A stretch of DNA of 64,000 nt, taken from the NCBI RefSeq assembly GCF_033547095.1, contig NZ_CP137852.1, positions 1,419,501 to 1,483,500 of the forward strand, in the 5' to 3' direction. Positions within the stretch are counted from its first letter, which is position 1; each line of letters opens with the position of its first letter. Source of the stretch: Sediminicoccus rosea. Its GTDB lineage: Bacteria > Pseudomonadota > Alphaproteobacteria > Acetobacterales > Acetobacteraceae. Under the pieces are notes generated by a model. The model was given only the letters and a program-made list of their open reading frames with translations, was not told the DNA's origin and did not search any database. This document shows positions 34,120 through 42,287 of the stretch, piece by piece. The translations under genes and the position numbers were made by a program.

Positions 34120-35752
34120 CCGGCGGCGGCGGGGTCATCACGCTGCAGGGCGTGAGGCGGTCGGTCGAGCAGGGCAGGCGGAGCGAGTGTTCCTCGCGCG
34201 GGCGGGTGTCGAGCACGGCCGGAAGGCCGACCGGCGCCCCATGCTCCAGCTCAGGGTCGAGCTGATGCGCGGTGACGATGACCAGCAGCATGAAGCCCAT
34301 GAGCGAGAGGGCGAAGAAGCCGCTGGACAGCCGGGCCGCGAGGCCCTGGCCCCCCACCGCCGCCAGGCCCTGGCGGTTCCAGCGTTGCCGGTCCGGGTGG
34401 TGCAGCACGAAGATCTTCACCAGCGAGCCGACGATCTGGTTGTAGTAGAGCAGCAGCGGGAAGATCGGGTGGAAGCGGCCCGTACCGAACCAGTTGAGCA
34501 GCGTGATGGCGCTGCGCGTCATCAGCACCCAGAGGATGTAGAGGATGATGAACGCCGTGCCGTGCAGGAGCGCGGCGGTCAGCATCACGGCCGGGCCGGC
34601 GAGGCTCGTCCAGGGCGAGATGCGCTGGTCGAGCACGCTGAGCCAGAAGAACCAGCCGAGGTGGCGGGGGCCAAGCGCCAGCGCGCGGCCATTGTTGCGG
34701 GTGGTGTTGCCGTACCAGCGCAGCATCAGCGCCGTCGTCGCGCGGAACCAGCCGCCGGGCGGCAATTCCTCGGCGCAGCCCACCGCGACATCGGGGATGT
34801 AGAGCATGCGCCAGCGCGTCTTCAGCAGCGCGAACCAGGTGCTCTTGTCATCGCCAGTCACCATCCGGATGAAGCCGAGCCGCCAGTGGTTGATGCCGTC
34901 ATTGCCGATGGCGAGCGCGAAGGCGGGTGAGGCGACGGCTTCCATCCGATACAGCGAGAACCGGCCGGTCAGCACCAGCAGGCGGCGCGACAGCGCCATG
35001 GAGCACATGTTCTGGTCGCGCTGCGCCATGCGAAGCCGGTACCATTCGCGCACCGGCACCGAGCCCTGCACCAGCGGGCGGTTGTCGGTCGTCACCGCGC
35101 CCACATCCGGGAAGGCCGCGAGAAAGCGGCAGGTCTTCTCCAGCTGGCCCGGCTCGATGAGCGTGTCGCCATCCATCAGCAGCAGCTGCGCGTGCGGCGG
35201 CGGGCCGAGTTGCTGGATCAGGTTGATCGCATCCACCAGCGCGCCGCGCTTGCCGGTGCCCGCCTGGGGCAGCAGGTGCAGCGCCGAGCCCTCCGCCAGG
35301 TGGGCGCGCCGCCGCTCGAAGGCGCGGTGCAGGACCTCGGCATCCGCGAGGTCGGTGATGCAGGCGACGACGCAGCAGCGCAGGCCCGTGCGCAGCGCCT
35401 CGTCGAAGAGGCGGCCATAGACGGCGGCGTTCATCTCCGGGCTGATGCGGTAGCTGGTGACGACGACGTACAGCATGGGCGGCAGCGGCGCATGCTCAGC
35501 CGCCGCGCGCAGCCGCGGGAAGACACGGCGCCGGTAGATCATGGCGCGGATGTAGTGGATGGCGGCCCAGCCCCATCGCCACAGGCCAATCATGCCCACC
35601 GTGATCAGGGCCTGGGTGGTGGAGGCGACCTCCTCGTGCGGCAGCAGCGCGAGCAGCAGGAGCGTGATGGCCGCGAGCAGCATCCAGCCGGCCACGGCCG
35701 CCGCGGTGGAGGAGCGCGCCTTGTGGCCGGGCAGCAGCGCCTCGCCGGGCAT
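34088..35752 (-). CDS. GT2 family glycosyltransferase, Alg8-like polymer synthase
   Basis: A 554-residue membrane synthase. Two N-terminal helices (about 20-38, 45-65) precede a cytoplasmic GT2 domain: LYVVVTSYRISPEM, LLMDGDTLIEPG (D194-x-D196), VTGDDKSTWFALL (D301/D302) and LMLRWYGNTTRNNGRAL (R345-W346, the QxxRW-equivalent). At least four more helices follow to about residue 485. The GDDKS and RWYGN patterns are those of Alg8-type mannuronan synthases rather than BcsA. It lies two bases after the PilZ-HlyD stop, so the pair is co-translated. The 60-residue C-terminal tail is Pro/Arg-rich and overlaps the lyase gene. Confidence 0.82.
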   Translation of the reverse strand: MPGEALLPGHKARSSTAAAVAGWMLLAAITLLLLALLPHEEVASTTQALITVGMIGLWRWGWAAIHYIRAMIYRRRVFPRLRAAAEHAPLPPMLYVVVTSYRISPEMNAAVYGRLFDEALRTGLRCCVVACITDLADAEVLHRAFERRRAHLAEGSALHLLPQAGTGKRGALVDAINLIQQLGPPPHAQLLLMDGDTLIEPGQLEKTCRFLAAFPDVGAVTTDNRPLVQGSVPVREWYRLRMAQRDQNMCSMALSRRLLVLTGRFSLYRMEAVASPAFALAIGNDGINHWRLGFIRMVTGDDKSTWFALLKTRWRMLYIPDVAVGCAEELPPGGWFRATTALMLRWYGNTTRNNGRALALGPRHLGWFFWLSVLDQRISPWTSLAGPAVMLTAALLHGTAFIILYILWVLMTRSAITLLNWFGTGRFHPIFPLLLYYNQIVGSLVKIFVLHHPDRQRWNRQGLAAVGGQGLAARLSSGFFALSLMGFMLLVIVTAHQLDPELEHGAPVGLPAVLDTRPREEHSLRLPCSTDRLTPCSVMTPPPPVSAPGPRPRG

Positions 35753-35754
35753 GC

Positions 35755-37371
35755 TCAGCCGCCGAGCCGGGCGATCCAGGCGAAGCCCGGCAGGTTGAGC
35801 AGCAGCATGCGGAGCGAGACTGGCGCCTGCAGCAGCGCGGGCATGCCGATGGCATTGGCGCCGCCCGGCGGCGGCGCGTCCAGTGCCACGGTGACGAGGC
35901 CGTAGATGCGAAGGCTGCGCAGATTGTCGGGCAATCCGATGCGCCCGGTGTTTTCGGGATTGTGGTTGAGCGCGATGATCCGCCCCGGCGTCACGTCCCG
36001 CGCGCCGGCCAGCCGCACGCCGACGCGCTGGCCGAGCGCCAGGAAGGGGATGCGCGTACTGGGCACCAGCGCATCCACCTCGAGCGGCGCGGCGCTGCCC
36101 TCGGCGGCGAGGCCGAGCAGCACGTCACCCGCGAGCACCGCCGTCCCCGAGGGCACCGCCACCTGCGCGATCCGGCAGAGGCAGGGCGAGAGGATCGGCA
36201 CGGGGGCGGCCAGCCGCGCCAGCGTCTGGCGCATGTCGTTCAGCGAGGCCGTCACGGCAGCGACCTCGCGCCGCACCTCCTCGGGCGAGCGCGCCGTGGG
36301 CCGGCCGTCATGGCGGAACCGTCCGGCCCGCGCCTCGCCCGCCAGGATCCGCGCCGCGTTCTCCGCCGCCCGTGCCTCGGCCAGGCTGCGGCGGTGGTGC
36401 ATCAGGTTGATCTCTTCCTGATCGGCCCGGGCGCCGGCGACGATTCCCTGGCGCGTCAGTCCGGCGAGGCGGTTGAACAGCCGCTCCTGCGTCTCGACCT
36501 GCCGCTCCATCAGGCGCCGTGTCTCGGTGGCGGCGAGAAGATCGGCCTCGGCCTGGGCGCGGAAGGCCTCGAAGCTGGCCTCGCCGTGCTCCAGCTCGCC
36601 CTGCAACTGCCGCAGCCGCGCCTCGAGGGCGTTGATCTGGTGCGTGGTGTCCGCCACCACCTGCGTGGGCAATTCGGGGCGTAGCTCGCCGAGCACCTGG
36701 CCGGGCTCGGTGCGCAGCCCGGGCGCGCCGGCCTGGAGCACAAGCAGGCCCGGCTGCGGCGCGCGGATCATGGACATGGGGGCCGCGACCGCGCCGAATT
36801 CCGAATAGACGACGAGGCGGCTGGAGGCGACGTAGCCGGCTGCGAGCAGCAGGGCGAGCGCGGCCGCGCCGAAGGCGAGCAGGCTGCGCCGGTTGCGCCC
36901 GGTCGCCTCGGCGGGTTCCGGCGCATCGAGCGAGGCACGGGAGAGGGCGGAGGCCAGGCTGTCCGACCCGCTGAGCCAGATCGCCACCAGCCGGTCGAGT
37001 GCCACGGCGCCATCGGGCGAGATCTCGATGATCTGGAAGGATTTGGCGCGTCCGCCGGAGAGGCGGCGCACCTTCACCACCGCCTCGATCGCGAGCGAGA
37101 GATGGGGCTGCCCGATCCGGAAGATCACGCGGAACGGGTCGTCCAGCGCGGCGGGCGGGCCGTCCTCCTCGAGCGCGAAGCCGCCCACGCTGAGATCGGC
37201 CAGGCGATAGGTCGCGCCTGCCAGGTCCACCGTGGCGGGAAGCGCGACGCGCGGATGCGCGCGCTTGCCCGAGGGGCTGCGAAAGGAGAGCGGCGTGCCG
37301 CCCGTGGGGCTGGCGGGCAGGCCCGGATCCGCGCGCGGGGCGCGGAGATCAGCGTCAGAACTGCCCTCCAT
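35755..37371 (-). CDS. PilZ-HlyD membrane protein, Alg44-like c-di-GMP receptor for polymer synthesis
   Basis: A 538-residue protein. The N-terminal PilZ domain (about 30-140) has both c-di-GMP motifs intact: RxxxR as R37-AHP-R41 and DxSxxG as D59-LSVG-G64. One membrane helix follows near 170-192, then a long periplasmic HlyD/membrane-fusion part with a coiled coil (about 235-330) and a beta-barrel/lipoyl-like end. This is the architecture of Alg44, which activates Alg8 on binding c-di-GMP. I use ATG 37371 because coding signal begins there and GGAGGG precedes it. It is the first gene of the operon with the GT2 synthase. Confidence 0.85.
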   Translation of the reverse strand: MEGSSDADLRAPRADPGLPASPTGGTPLSFRSPSGKRAHPRVALPATVDLAGATYRLADLSVGGFALEEDGPPAALDDPFRVIFRIGQPHLSLAIEAVVKVRRLSGGRAKSFQIIEISPDGAVALDRLVAIWLSGSDSLASALSRASLDAPEPAEATGRNRRSLLAFGAAALALLLAAGYVASSRLVVYSEFGAVAAPMSMIRAPQPGLLVLQAGAPGLRTEPGQVLGELRPELPTQVVADTTHQINALEARLRQLQGELEHGEASFEAFRAQAEADLLAATETRRLMERQVETQERLFNRLAGLTRQGIVAGARADQEEINLMHHRRSLAEARAAENAARILAGEARAGRFRHDGRPTARSPEEVRREVAAVTASLNDMRQTLARLAAPVPILSPCLCRIAQVAVPSGTAVLAGDVLLGLAAEGSAAPLEVDALVPSTRIPFLALGQRVGVRLAGARDVTPGRIIALNHNPENTGRIGLPDNLRSLRIYGLVTVALDAPPPGGANAIGMPALLQAPVSLRMLLLNLPGFAWIARLGG

Positions 37372-37570
37372 CCGCGGCCCATCCCTCCAGCAAACCGCCT
37401 GCGCGGGGAGCCTGGACCATAATCCACGCAGGAAGAAAAGCGAATTCCCCGCGGGCATCTGGTGCCGTTGCCTGAACCTTCCCATGAAGGGTTTGACACA
37501 GCGCAATGCAACATGACGTCGCCTCGGTAGATTTTGCGCCGGCAGCAGGGGCTGCGAAGAGGAAGAGGCG
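37372..37570. promoter_or_regulatory. divergent promoter region between the PilZ operon and the OmpW gene
   Basis: A 199-base gap from which both units start outwards. It contains an A-rich piece (GCAGGAAGAAAAGCGAATTC near 37430) and GTTTGACACA near 37492, which could be a -35 element for the rightward gene. No clear operator palindrome is seen. Confidence 0.4.
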
Positions 37571-38221
37571 ATGAAATCCTGGGGAAGACTTGCGGCAGCC
37601 GCGATGATGCTGGCGGGGGCCGGCGGCGCGATGGCGCAGGAAGTCGAATTGCGCGGCAAGCGCGCGGGCGACTTCATGATCGGTTTGGGCGCGGTCGGCG
37701 TGCTGCCGACCAATGGCGGCTCGGTGGGCACGATCGGTGGGACGCCCAATGCCAGCAACGCGGCGAGCCCGCTGCTGGACGGCACCTATTTCTTCACGCC
37801 GAACATCGCGCTGAACCTGATCGCGGCCACCACGCGGCACAAGCTGACGGTAACGAATTCGGCGCTGGGGACGGTCAATCTCGGCACTGCCTGGGCGCTG
37901 CCGCCGACGCTGACGGTGCAGTATCATCTGATGCCGCAATCGCGCATCAGCCCCTATGTGGGCGTGGGCCTGAACACGACCTTCTATTACGGCTATGGCG
38001 GCAACCCGACGACGGGCATCAACCGCGTGCGGATCGACCCGAGCGTGGGCGTGGCGCCCAATATCGGCGTGGACTACGAGATCGCGCCGAACTGGCTGGC
38101 GAATTTCGACCTGAAGTGGATCCTGATGCAGCCCGATGTGAGCGTGAACAGCGGCTTCGTCCGCGCGCGGGCCGACATCAACCCCTTCGTGATCAGCGCC
38201 GCCCTGCGCTACCGCTTCTGA
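37571..38221 (+). CDS. OmpW family outer-membrane protein
   Basis: A 216-residue exported protein (signal MKSWGRLAAAAMMLAGAGGAMA, cleavage after AMA). The mature part begins ELRGKRAGDFMIGLGAVGVLP and shows the alternating strands of the eight-stranded OmpW barrel, with PTLTVQYHLMPQSRISPYVG and a terminal phenylalanine (ALRYRF), the usual BAM recognition end. It transports small hydrophobic molecules across the outer membrane. Its 3' end overlaps the convergent Met8-like gene by 13 bases. Confidence 0.92.
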   Translation: MKSWGRLAAAAMMLAGAGGAMAQEVELRGKRAGDFMIGLGAVGVLPTNGGSVGTIGGTPNASNAASPLLDGTYFFTPNIALNLIAATTRHKLTVTNSALGTVNLGTAWALPPTLTVQYHLMPQSRISPYVGVGLNTTFYYGYGGNPTTGINRVRIDPSVGVAPNIGVDYEIAPNWLANFDLKWILMQPDVSVNSGFVRARADINPFVISAALRYRF

Positions 38222-38763
38222 GCGGCGAGGCCTCCGCGCCCTTCGGGCCGGACGCAGGGACAGTCGAGCCAGGCTGACTCCCGGATGCGGGCGCTCAGCG
38301 CCCGCATCACCTCGGGCGGTGCCGCACCCGCCGCCCGCAATTCCTGGCGCTGGCCGGCCAGCGCCTCCAGATGCGCCTCCCATTCCGGGCCGAAGCGCTG
38401 GTCGAGCCAGGCGCGTAGCGCGGCCGCCATGGCGGGCGCCCCGCCCCCGGTCGAGACGGTCAGCAGCAGATCACCACGCCGCACCAGCGCCGGCACATGC
38501 ACGTCGCACAGATGCGGCACATCCTCGATGTTGACCGGGATGCGCCGGGCGCGCGCGGCCGCGGCCAGCGCCTCGCCCTCCGCCTGCTCCAGGCCGGCGC
38601 CGAAGACGAGTCGCGCGGCATCGAGCGTGGCCTCATCGGGCAATGCCGCGTGCAGCGTGAGGGGCAGGCCGGCCGCCTCCAGCAGCGCGCGGCGCTTCTC
38701 GAAGGCGGGGCCGCGGCCCACCAGCAGCACGGGCGTGGCCTTGGTGAAGACGAGCGGCATCAT
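38209..38763 (-). CDS. precorrin-2 dehydrogenase / sirohydrochlorin ferrochelatase-like (CysG N-terminal, Met8 type)
   Basis: A 184-residue protein, shorter than classic Met8. The N-terminal NAD-binding segment is PVLLVGRGPAFEKRRALLEA, an altered GxGxxA loop. IPVNIEDVPHLCDVHVPALV matches the catalytic region of siroheme synthases, and LLTVSTGGGAPAMAAALRAWL is the conserved dimer segment. It would oxidise precorrin-2 and insert iron to make siroheme. It starts within the cysI stop (ATGATG; ATG at 38763 or 38760), so it is translationally coupled to the enzyme that needs the cofactor. The methyltransferase part is the separate cobA gene. Confidence 0.85.
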   Translation of the reverse strand: MMPLVFTKATPVLLVGRGPAFEKRRALLEAAGLPLTLHAALPDEATLDAARLVFGAGLEQAEGEALAAAARARRIPVNIEDVPHLCDVHVPALVRRGDLLLTVSTGGGAPAMAAALRAWLDQRFGPEWEAHLEALAGQRQELRAAGAAPPEVMRALSARIRESAWLDCPCVRPEGRGGLAAQKR

Positions 38764-40424
38764 GCAGCGAGGGTCGCCCCTGCCAGCGCGCGGCAGGAAT
38801 CCGGCCCCTGCCGCGTGCAGAAATCGCCGAAGCCCTCGCCGGGCACGCGCCATGCGGCCCAATGCGCCAGAAGCGGCGCGAGCGTGGCGCCGATCGCTTC
38901 CATCGGCACCTTGTCGGCCACGGCAAAGCTGAGGCGCGTTCCGGCGAAATCGCCGCCGACGAAGAGGGTATAGAGGCCAGGCGCCCGGCCGACCACGCCG
39001 ATGTCGCCCTGGTAGGGCCGGGCGCAGCCATTGGGGCAGCCGGTCAGCCGCAGCGAGATGCGTTCGCCGAGCAGCCCGAGGCTCTCGAGCTCGCGCTCCA
39101 CCTGTTCCAGGACGGGCTGCCGCACGCGCTCACCCTCGGCGAGCGACTGCCCGCAGGTGGGCAGCGCGACGCAGGCCATCATCGCGCGCGCGATGGGGGT
39201 GAAGGCCGCCGGCAGCGGCACGGCATTGGCGCGGAGCACCGCCTCGAGCGCGCCGCGATCCGCCCCTGCCACATCCGAGAGCAGCAGGTCCTGACCCGGC
39301 GTGGCGATGGGGTTCACGCCGAAGCGCTCCACCGCCTCGCGCAGCGCCGCGCGCAGCCGGCCCGCGATGCGCCCGGAAGGGATGTGCAGGCCGAGCCACC
39401 AGCGCCCATCCCCCTGGGCGTGCCAGCCGAGGTGATCGGGCACGGAAAGGCGCGGCAGCGGCGGGGCGGCGCGCAGCGGCCGGCCGAGATCCTCGGAAAG
39501 CCGGGCGCGGGCCCATTCGACGCCGCGCTCGGCCAGCACGTATTTGAGGCGCGCATGCTTGCGGTCGCTCCGGTCGCCATGATCGCGGGAGAGGCGGACG
39601 ACGGCCTCCGCCACCTCCAGCACCTCATCCGGGCCGATCAGCGCCACGGCATCGGCCAGGCGCGGGAAGGTGGCGGGCTTGTTGTGCGTCATCCCCATGC
39701 CGCCGCCGATGGTCACGATCCAGCCTTCGGGGTGCATCACGAAGCCGAGGTCATTGGCCAGCACATCGGCCGTGTTGTCGTCGGGATGGATGAGGGCGAT
39801 CTTGAACTTCCGGGGCAGGTAGGTGGGGCCGTAGAGCGGCTCCTCCTCGGGCGCGGTGGCCGCTTCCGCGCCCAGGAAGATCTCGTGATGGGCGCGGCTC
39901 TTCGGCAGCAACGCGTCCGAGAGGCGCCGGGCCTCCGCCTCCAGCCGGGCCTGCACGGCATCCCGGCGGGGCGCGGGCGAGGTGATGACGTTGCGCACCA
40001 CGTCGCCGCAGGCGGCCAGGGTGGTGAGGAGGGTCGCGTTGATGGCGGCCACGGAGGCGCGCAGATTCTCGCGTAGGATGCCGTGAAATTGGACGCCCTG
40101 GCGGGAGGTGAGCCGTAGCGTGCCATCCGCGTGGTCACCGGCCAGGTCGTCCAGCGCCAGCCATTGCGCGGCGGTAAGCCGCCCGGCCGGGGCGCGGACA
40201 CGGACCATGAAGGACCAGTCCTTGTCCTCGCCAGCCTGCTTGCGGGCGGTCGCGGTATCGCGGTCGAACTGCTCGTAGGTTCCGTGGAATTTCAGCAGCG
40301 TATAGGACGCTTCGGAGAGGCCGCCCTTGGCCGCGGCCGCGCTGAGTTCGGCATCGAGCGGGCCGCGCAGGCCGAGGCTCTGGGCCTTGATGGTTTCCGC
40401 GCCGCTGGGCTTCCCTTGAGTCAT
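38760..40424 (-). CDS. cysI: sulfite (or nitrite) reductase hemoprotein, siroheme/4Fe-4S type
   Basis: A 554-residue siroheme enzyme that reduces sulfite to sulfide (or nitrite to ammonia) with six electrons. It has the two ferrite-reductase half repeats, with GTLRLTSRQGVQFHGI in the first. The four cluster cysteines are visible in ACVALPTCGQSLAE and TGCPNGCARPYQGDIGVVG; the bridging Cys also ligates siroheme. The adjacent Met8-like and cobA genes supply siroheme. Sulfite is more likely than nitrite given the family pattern. It is divergent from cobA across 88 bases with an inverted repeat. Confidence 0.92.
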   Translation of the reverse strand: MTQGKPSGAETIKAQSLGLRGPLDAELSAAAAKGGLSEASYTLLKFHGTYEQFDRDTATARKQAGEDKDWSFMVRVRAPAGRLTAAQWLALDDLAGDHADGTLRLTSRQGVQFHGILRENLRASVAAINATLLTTLAACGDVVRNVITSPAPRRDAVQARLEAEARRLSDALLPKSRAHHEIFLGAEAATAPEEEPLYGPTYLPRKFKIALIHPDDNTADVLANDLGFVMHPEGWIVTIGGGMGMTHNKPATFPRLADAVALIGPDEVLEVAEAVVRLSRDHGDRSDRKHARLKYVLAERGVEWARARLSEDLGRPLRAAPPLPRLSVPDHLGWHAQGDGRWWLGLHIPSGRIAGRLRAALREAVERFGVNPIATPGQDLLLSDVAGADRGALEAVLRANAVPLPAAFTPIARAMMACVALPTCGQSLAEGERVRQPVLEQVERELESLGLLGERISLRLTGCPNGCARPYQGDIGVVGRAPGLYTLFVGGDFAGTRLSFAVADKVPMEAIGATLAPLLAHWAAWRVPGEGFGDFCTRQGPDSCRALAGATLAA

Positions 40425-40514
40425 TTTCCAAAATCCTGTCGTAAAACCCCTGGACAGGCATTCCGCATTTATCTACGTTTTCGTCAAGCAGATTTTCCGG
40501 ATTCGATCGTAGAT
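40425..40514. promoter_or_regulatory. divergent cysI/cobA promoter with ATCTACG...CGTAGAT inverted repeat
   Basis: The AT-rich 88-base gap (unusual here) has ATCTACG at 40471-40477 and its complement CGTAGAT at 40508-40514, the latter overlapping the cobA ATG. It is a candidate binding site for a shared regulator of siroheme and sulfite reduction genes. Confidence 0.5.
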
Positions 40515-41322
40515 GAACGTGCAATCTTTCTCGGCCCTGGCCGGATCGCAATTCCACCCGGGCGAGGTCTGGCTCTGCGGCGCCGGCCCGGGTGATCCGG
40601 AATTGCTCACGCTGCGCGCGGTCCAGGCGCTGGGCCAGGCGGACCTGATCCTGCACGACTCGCTGCCTGGGCGCAGCGCGCTGCGCCATGCGCGCCGCTC
40701 GGCCGAGATCGTCGCGGTCGGCAAGCGGAAGGGCGCAGCCCCCGTGCCCCAGGCCAAGATCAACACCCGCCTGATCGCCGGCGCCCGGGCCGGCCTGCGC
40801 GTGCTGCGACTGAAGGGTGGCGATCCCTTCACCTTCGGCCGCGGCGGCGAGGAGGCGCTGGCCTGCGAGGCCGCCGGCATTCCCTGGCGCGTCATCCCCG
40901 GTATCTCCGCCGGCATGGCCGCGCCGGCCGCGGCCGGAATCCCGATTACGCATCGTGGAATGGCCTCCGCCGTCACCTTCGTGACCGCGCATGACGAGAC
41001 CGGCGCGCTGCCGGAGCTCAACTGGGCAGCGCTGGCGCAATCGGGCGCCACCATCGCCGCTTTCATGGCCGTCTCACGCCTCGACGAGCTGGCGTTGCGG
41101 CTGCTGGCCGGCGGCCTGCCCGCGGCCACGCCCGTCGCCCTCATCTCGCAGGCCAGCCTGCCGGGCCAGGCAGTGCTCCGCAGCACGCTCGGCCAATGCA
41201 CGCTGGAGGCCCGCCGCGCGGGCCTGCCCACGCCGGCCCTGATCATCATCGGCGCAGTCGCCGCGCTGGGCGGCGCGACCGCTCTTCGGACCCTGGGAGG
41301 ATTGCGCCATGCGCATGGCTGA
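40513..41322 (+). CDS. cobA: uroporphyrinogen-III C-methyltransferase
   Basis: A 269-residue enzyme that adds two methyl groups from SAM to uroporphyrinogen III to give precorrin-2, the branch to siroheme and cobalamin. The N-terminal GEVWLCGAGPGDPELLTLRA, LRLKGGDPFTFGRGGEEALA and VIPGISAGMAAPAAAGIPIT are the classic SUMT signatures. Divergent cysI and the Met8-like gene suggest that siroheme is its main product here. The 3' end overlaps the start of a small membrane ORF. Confidence 0.94.
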   Translation: MNVQSFSALAGSQFHPGEVWLCGAGPGDPELLTLRAVQALGQADLILHDSLPGRSALRHARRSAEIVAVGKRKGAAPVPQAKINTRLIAGARAGLRVLRLKGGDPFTFGRGGEEALACEAAGIPWRVIPGISAGMAAPAAAGIPITHRGMASAVTFVTAHDETGALPELNWAALAQSGATIAAFMAVSRLDELALRLLAGGLPAATPVALISQASLPGQAVLRSTLGQCTLEARRAGLPTPALIIIGAVAALGGATALRTLGGLRHAHG

Positions 41323-41482
41323 CTGGAGCGAGCCGGCGGATATCGAATTCTTAACCCCCGAGCCGCCCCCGCCGGTTCAGGATTTGCCCGAGGAACCCTG
41401 GCTTCCCGCCTGGGATGTAACCCTGATGACTGTTGCGGCCTTCGCCCTCATCGCGCTGGCCGCTCTCCTGGAGATCGGATGA
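41309..41482 (+). CDS. tiny single-helix membrane protein between cobA and peroxiredoxin
   Basis: A 57-residue reading frame (ATG at 41309, or 41315 inside cobA) of unknown family. It has an acidic, Pro-rich N-half (MADWSEPADIEFLTPEPPPP) and one C-terminal membrane helix (LMTVAAFALIALAALLEIG). Both ends overlap neighbours: the start lies inside the cobA 3' end, and the TGA overlaps the ATGATG of the peroxiredoxin, an arrangement typical of translational coupling. I infer a membrane anchor or assembly partner for one neighbour, with no direct evidence. Confidence 0.65.
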   Translation: MRMADWSEPADIEFLTPEPPPPVQDLPEEPWLPAWDVTLMTVAAFALIALAALLEIG

Positions 41483-42132
41483 TGACCTTGCAATACGGTG
41501 CCCAGCTCTCGCTCGGCCAGATCGCCCCTGATTTCGAGGCCGAAACCACGGACGGCCCGATCCGCTTCAGCGACTGGGCGAAGGACAGCTGGGTCGTGTT
41601 CTTCTCCCACCCGCGCGATTTCACGCCGGTCTGCACCACCGAGCTGGGTGAGGCCGCGCGCCTCAAGCCCGAATTCGACAAGCGCGGCGTCAAGGTCATC
41701 GGCCTCAGCGTGGACCCGCTCGACAAGCACGACGCCTGGGCGGAGGACATTCGCCAGACCCAGGGCACGGCGCTGAACTTCCCGATGATCGCCGACCCCT
41801 CGAAGCATGTCTCGCAGCTCTACGGGATGATCCACCCGGAGGCCGACCCCTCCATCACCGTTCGCACCGTCTATGTGCTGGACCCGGCGCGGAAGGTGCG
41901 GCTGACGCTGACCTACCCGCCCAGCACGGGCCGCAACTTTCACGAGGTGCTGCGCGTCATCGATAGCCTGCAGCTGACCGACCGTCACAAGGTGGCGACG
42001 CCGGTGAACTGGCAGCCGGGCGAGCGCGCCATCATCGTGCCCTCGCTCTCCGACGAGGATGCGGCCAAGCGTTTCCCGCAGGGATGGCAGGCGGACCGGC
42101 CCTATCTGCGGTGGGTGGAGCTGAAGGAGTAA
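41479..42132 (+). CDS. peroxiredoxin, 1-Cys (Prx6) type
   Basis: A 217-residue thiol peroxidase. The peroxidatic cysteine is C52 in HPRDFTPVCTTELGEAAR. There is no resolving cysteine in the C-terminal half, and the extended C-terminal domain (PVNWQPGERAIIVPSLSDED) is typical of Prx6/1-Cys enzymes. It reduces hydrogen peroxide and organic or lipid peroxides using an external thiol. It may protect siroheme and Fe-S enzymes made by the neighbouring genes. Two adjacent ATGs (41479, 41482) overlap the small ORF stop. Confidence 0.93.
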   Translation: MMTLQYGAQLSLGQIAPDFEAETTDGPIRFSDWAKDSWVVFFSHPRDFTPVCTTELGEAARLKPEFDKRGVKVIGLSVDPLDKHDAWAEDIRQTQGTALNFPMIADPSKHVSQLYGMIHPEADPSITVRTVYVLDPARKVRLTLTYPPSTGRNFHEVLRVIDSLQLTDRHKVATPVNWQPGERAIIVPSLSDEDAAKRFPQGWQADRPYLRWVELKE

Positions 42133-42184
42133 GCCTTCGGCCCTGACCGGGCGCGCGCGCATCGCGCAACCATGGCGCGTTTTT

Positions 42185-42202
42185 CCGTGCACTGATGCAC
42201 GG
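42185..42202 (+). terminator. hairpin downstream of the peroxiredoxin gene
   Basis: CCGTGCA-CTGA-TGCACGG is a perfect 7-bp stem with a four-base loop, preceded by TTTTT. Without a T-run on the 3' side it is a weak terminator or an RNA 3' hairpin; in the opposite direction it has A-tract support. Confidence 0.4.
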
Positions 42203-42287
42203 GAATGTTGCAAGGTTTCGCTTTGCCTGAGGCGGGATGACCGTTAATAAATAGTATCTACATCAAGAAACCTTGAAGGGTGCCGCC

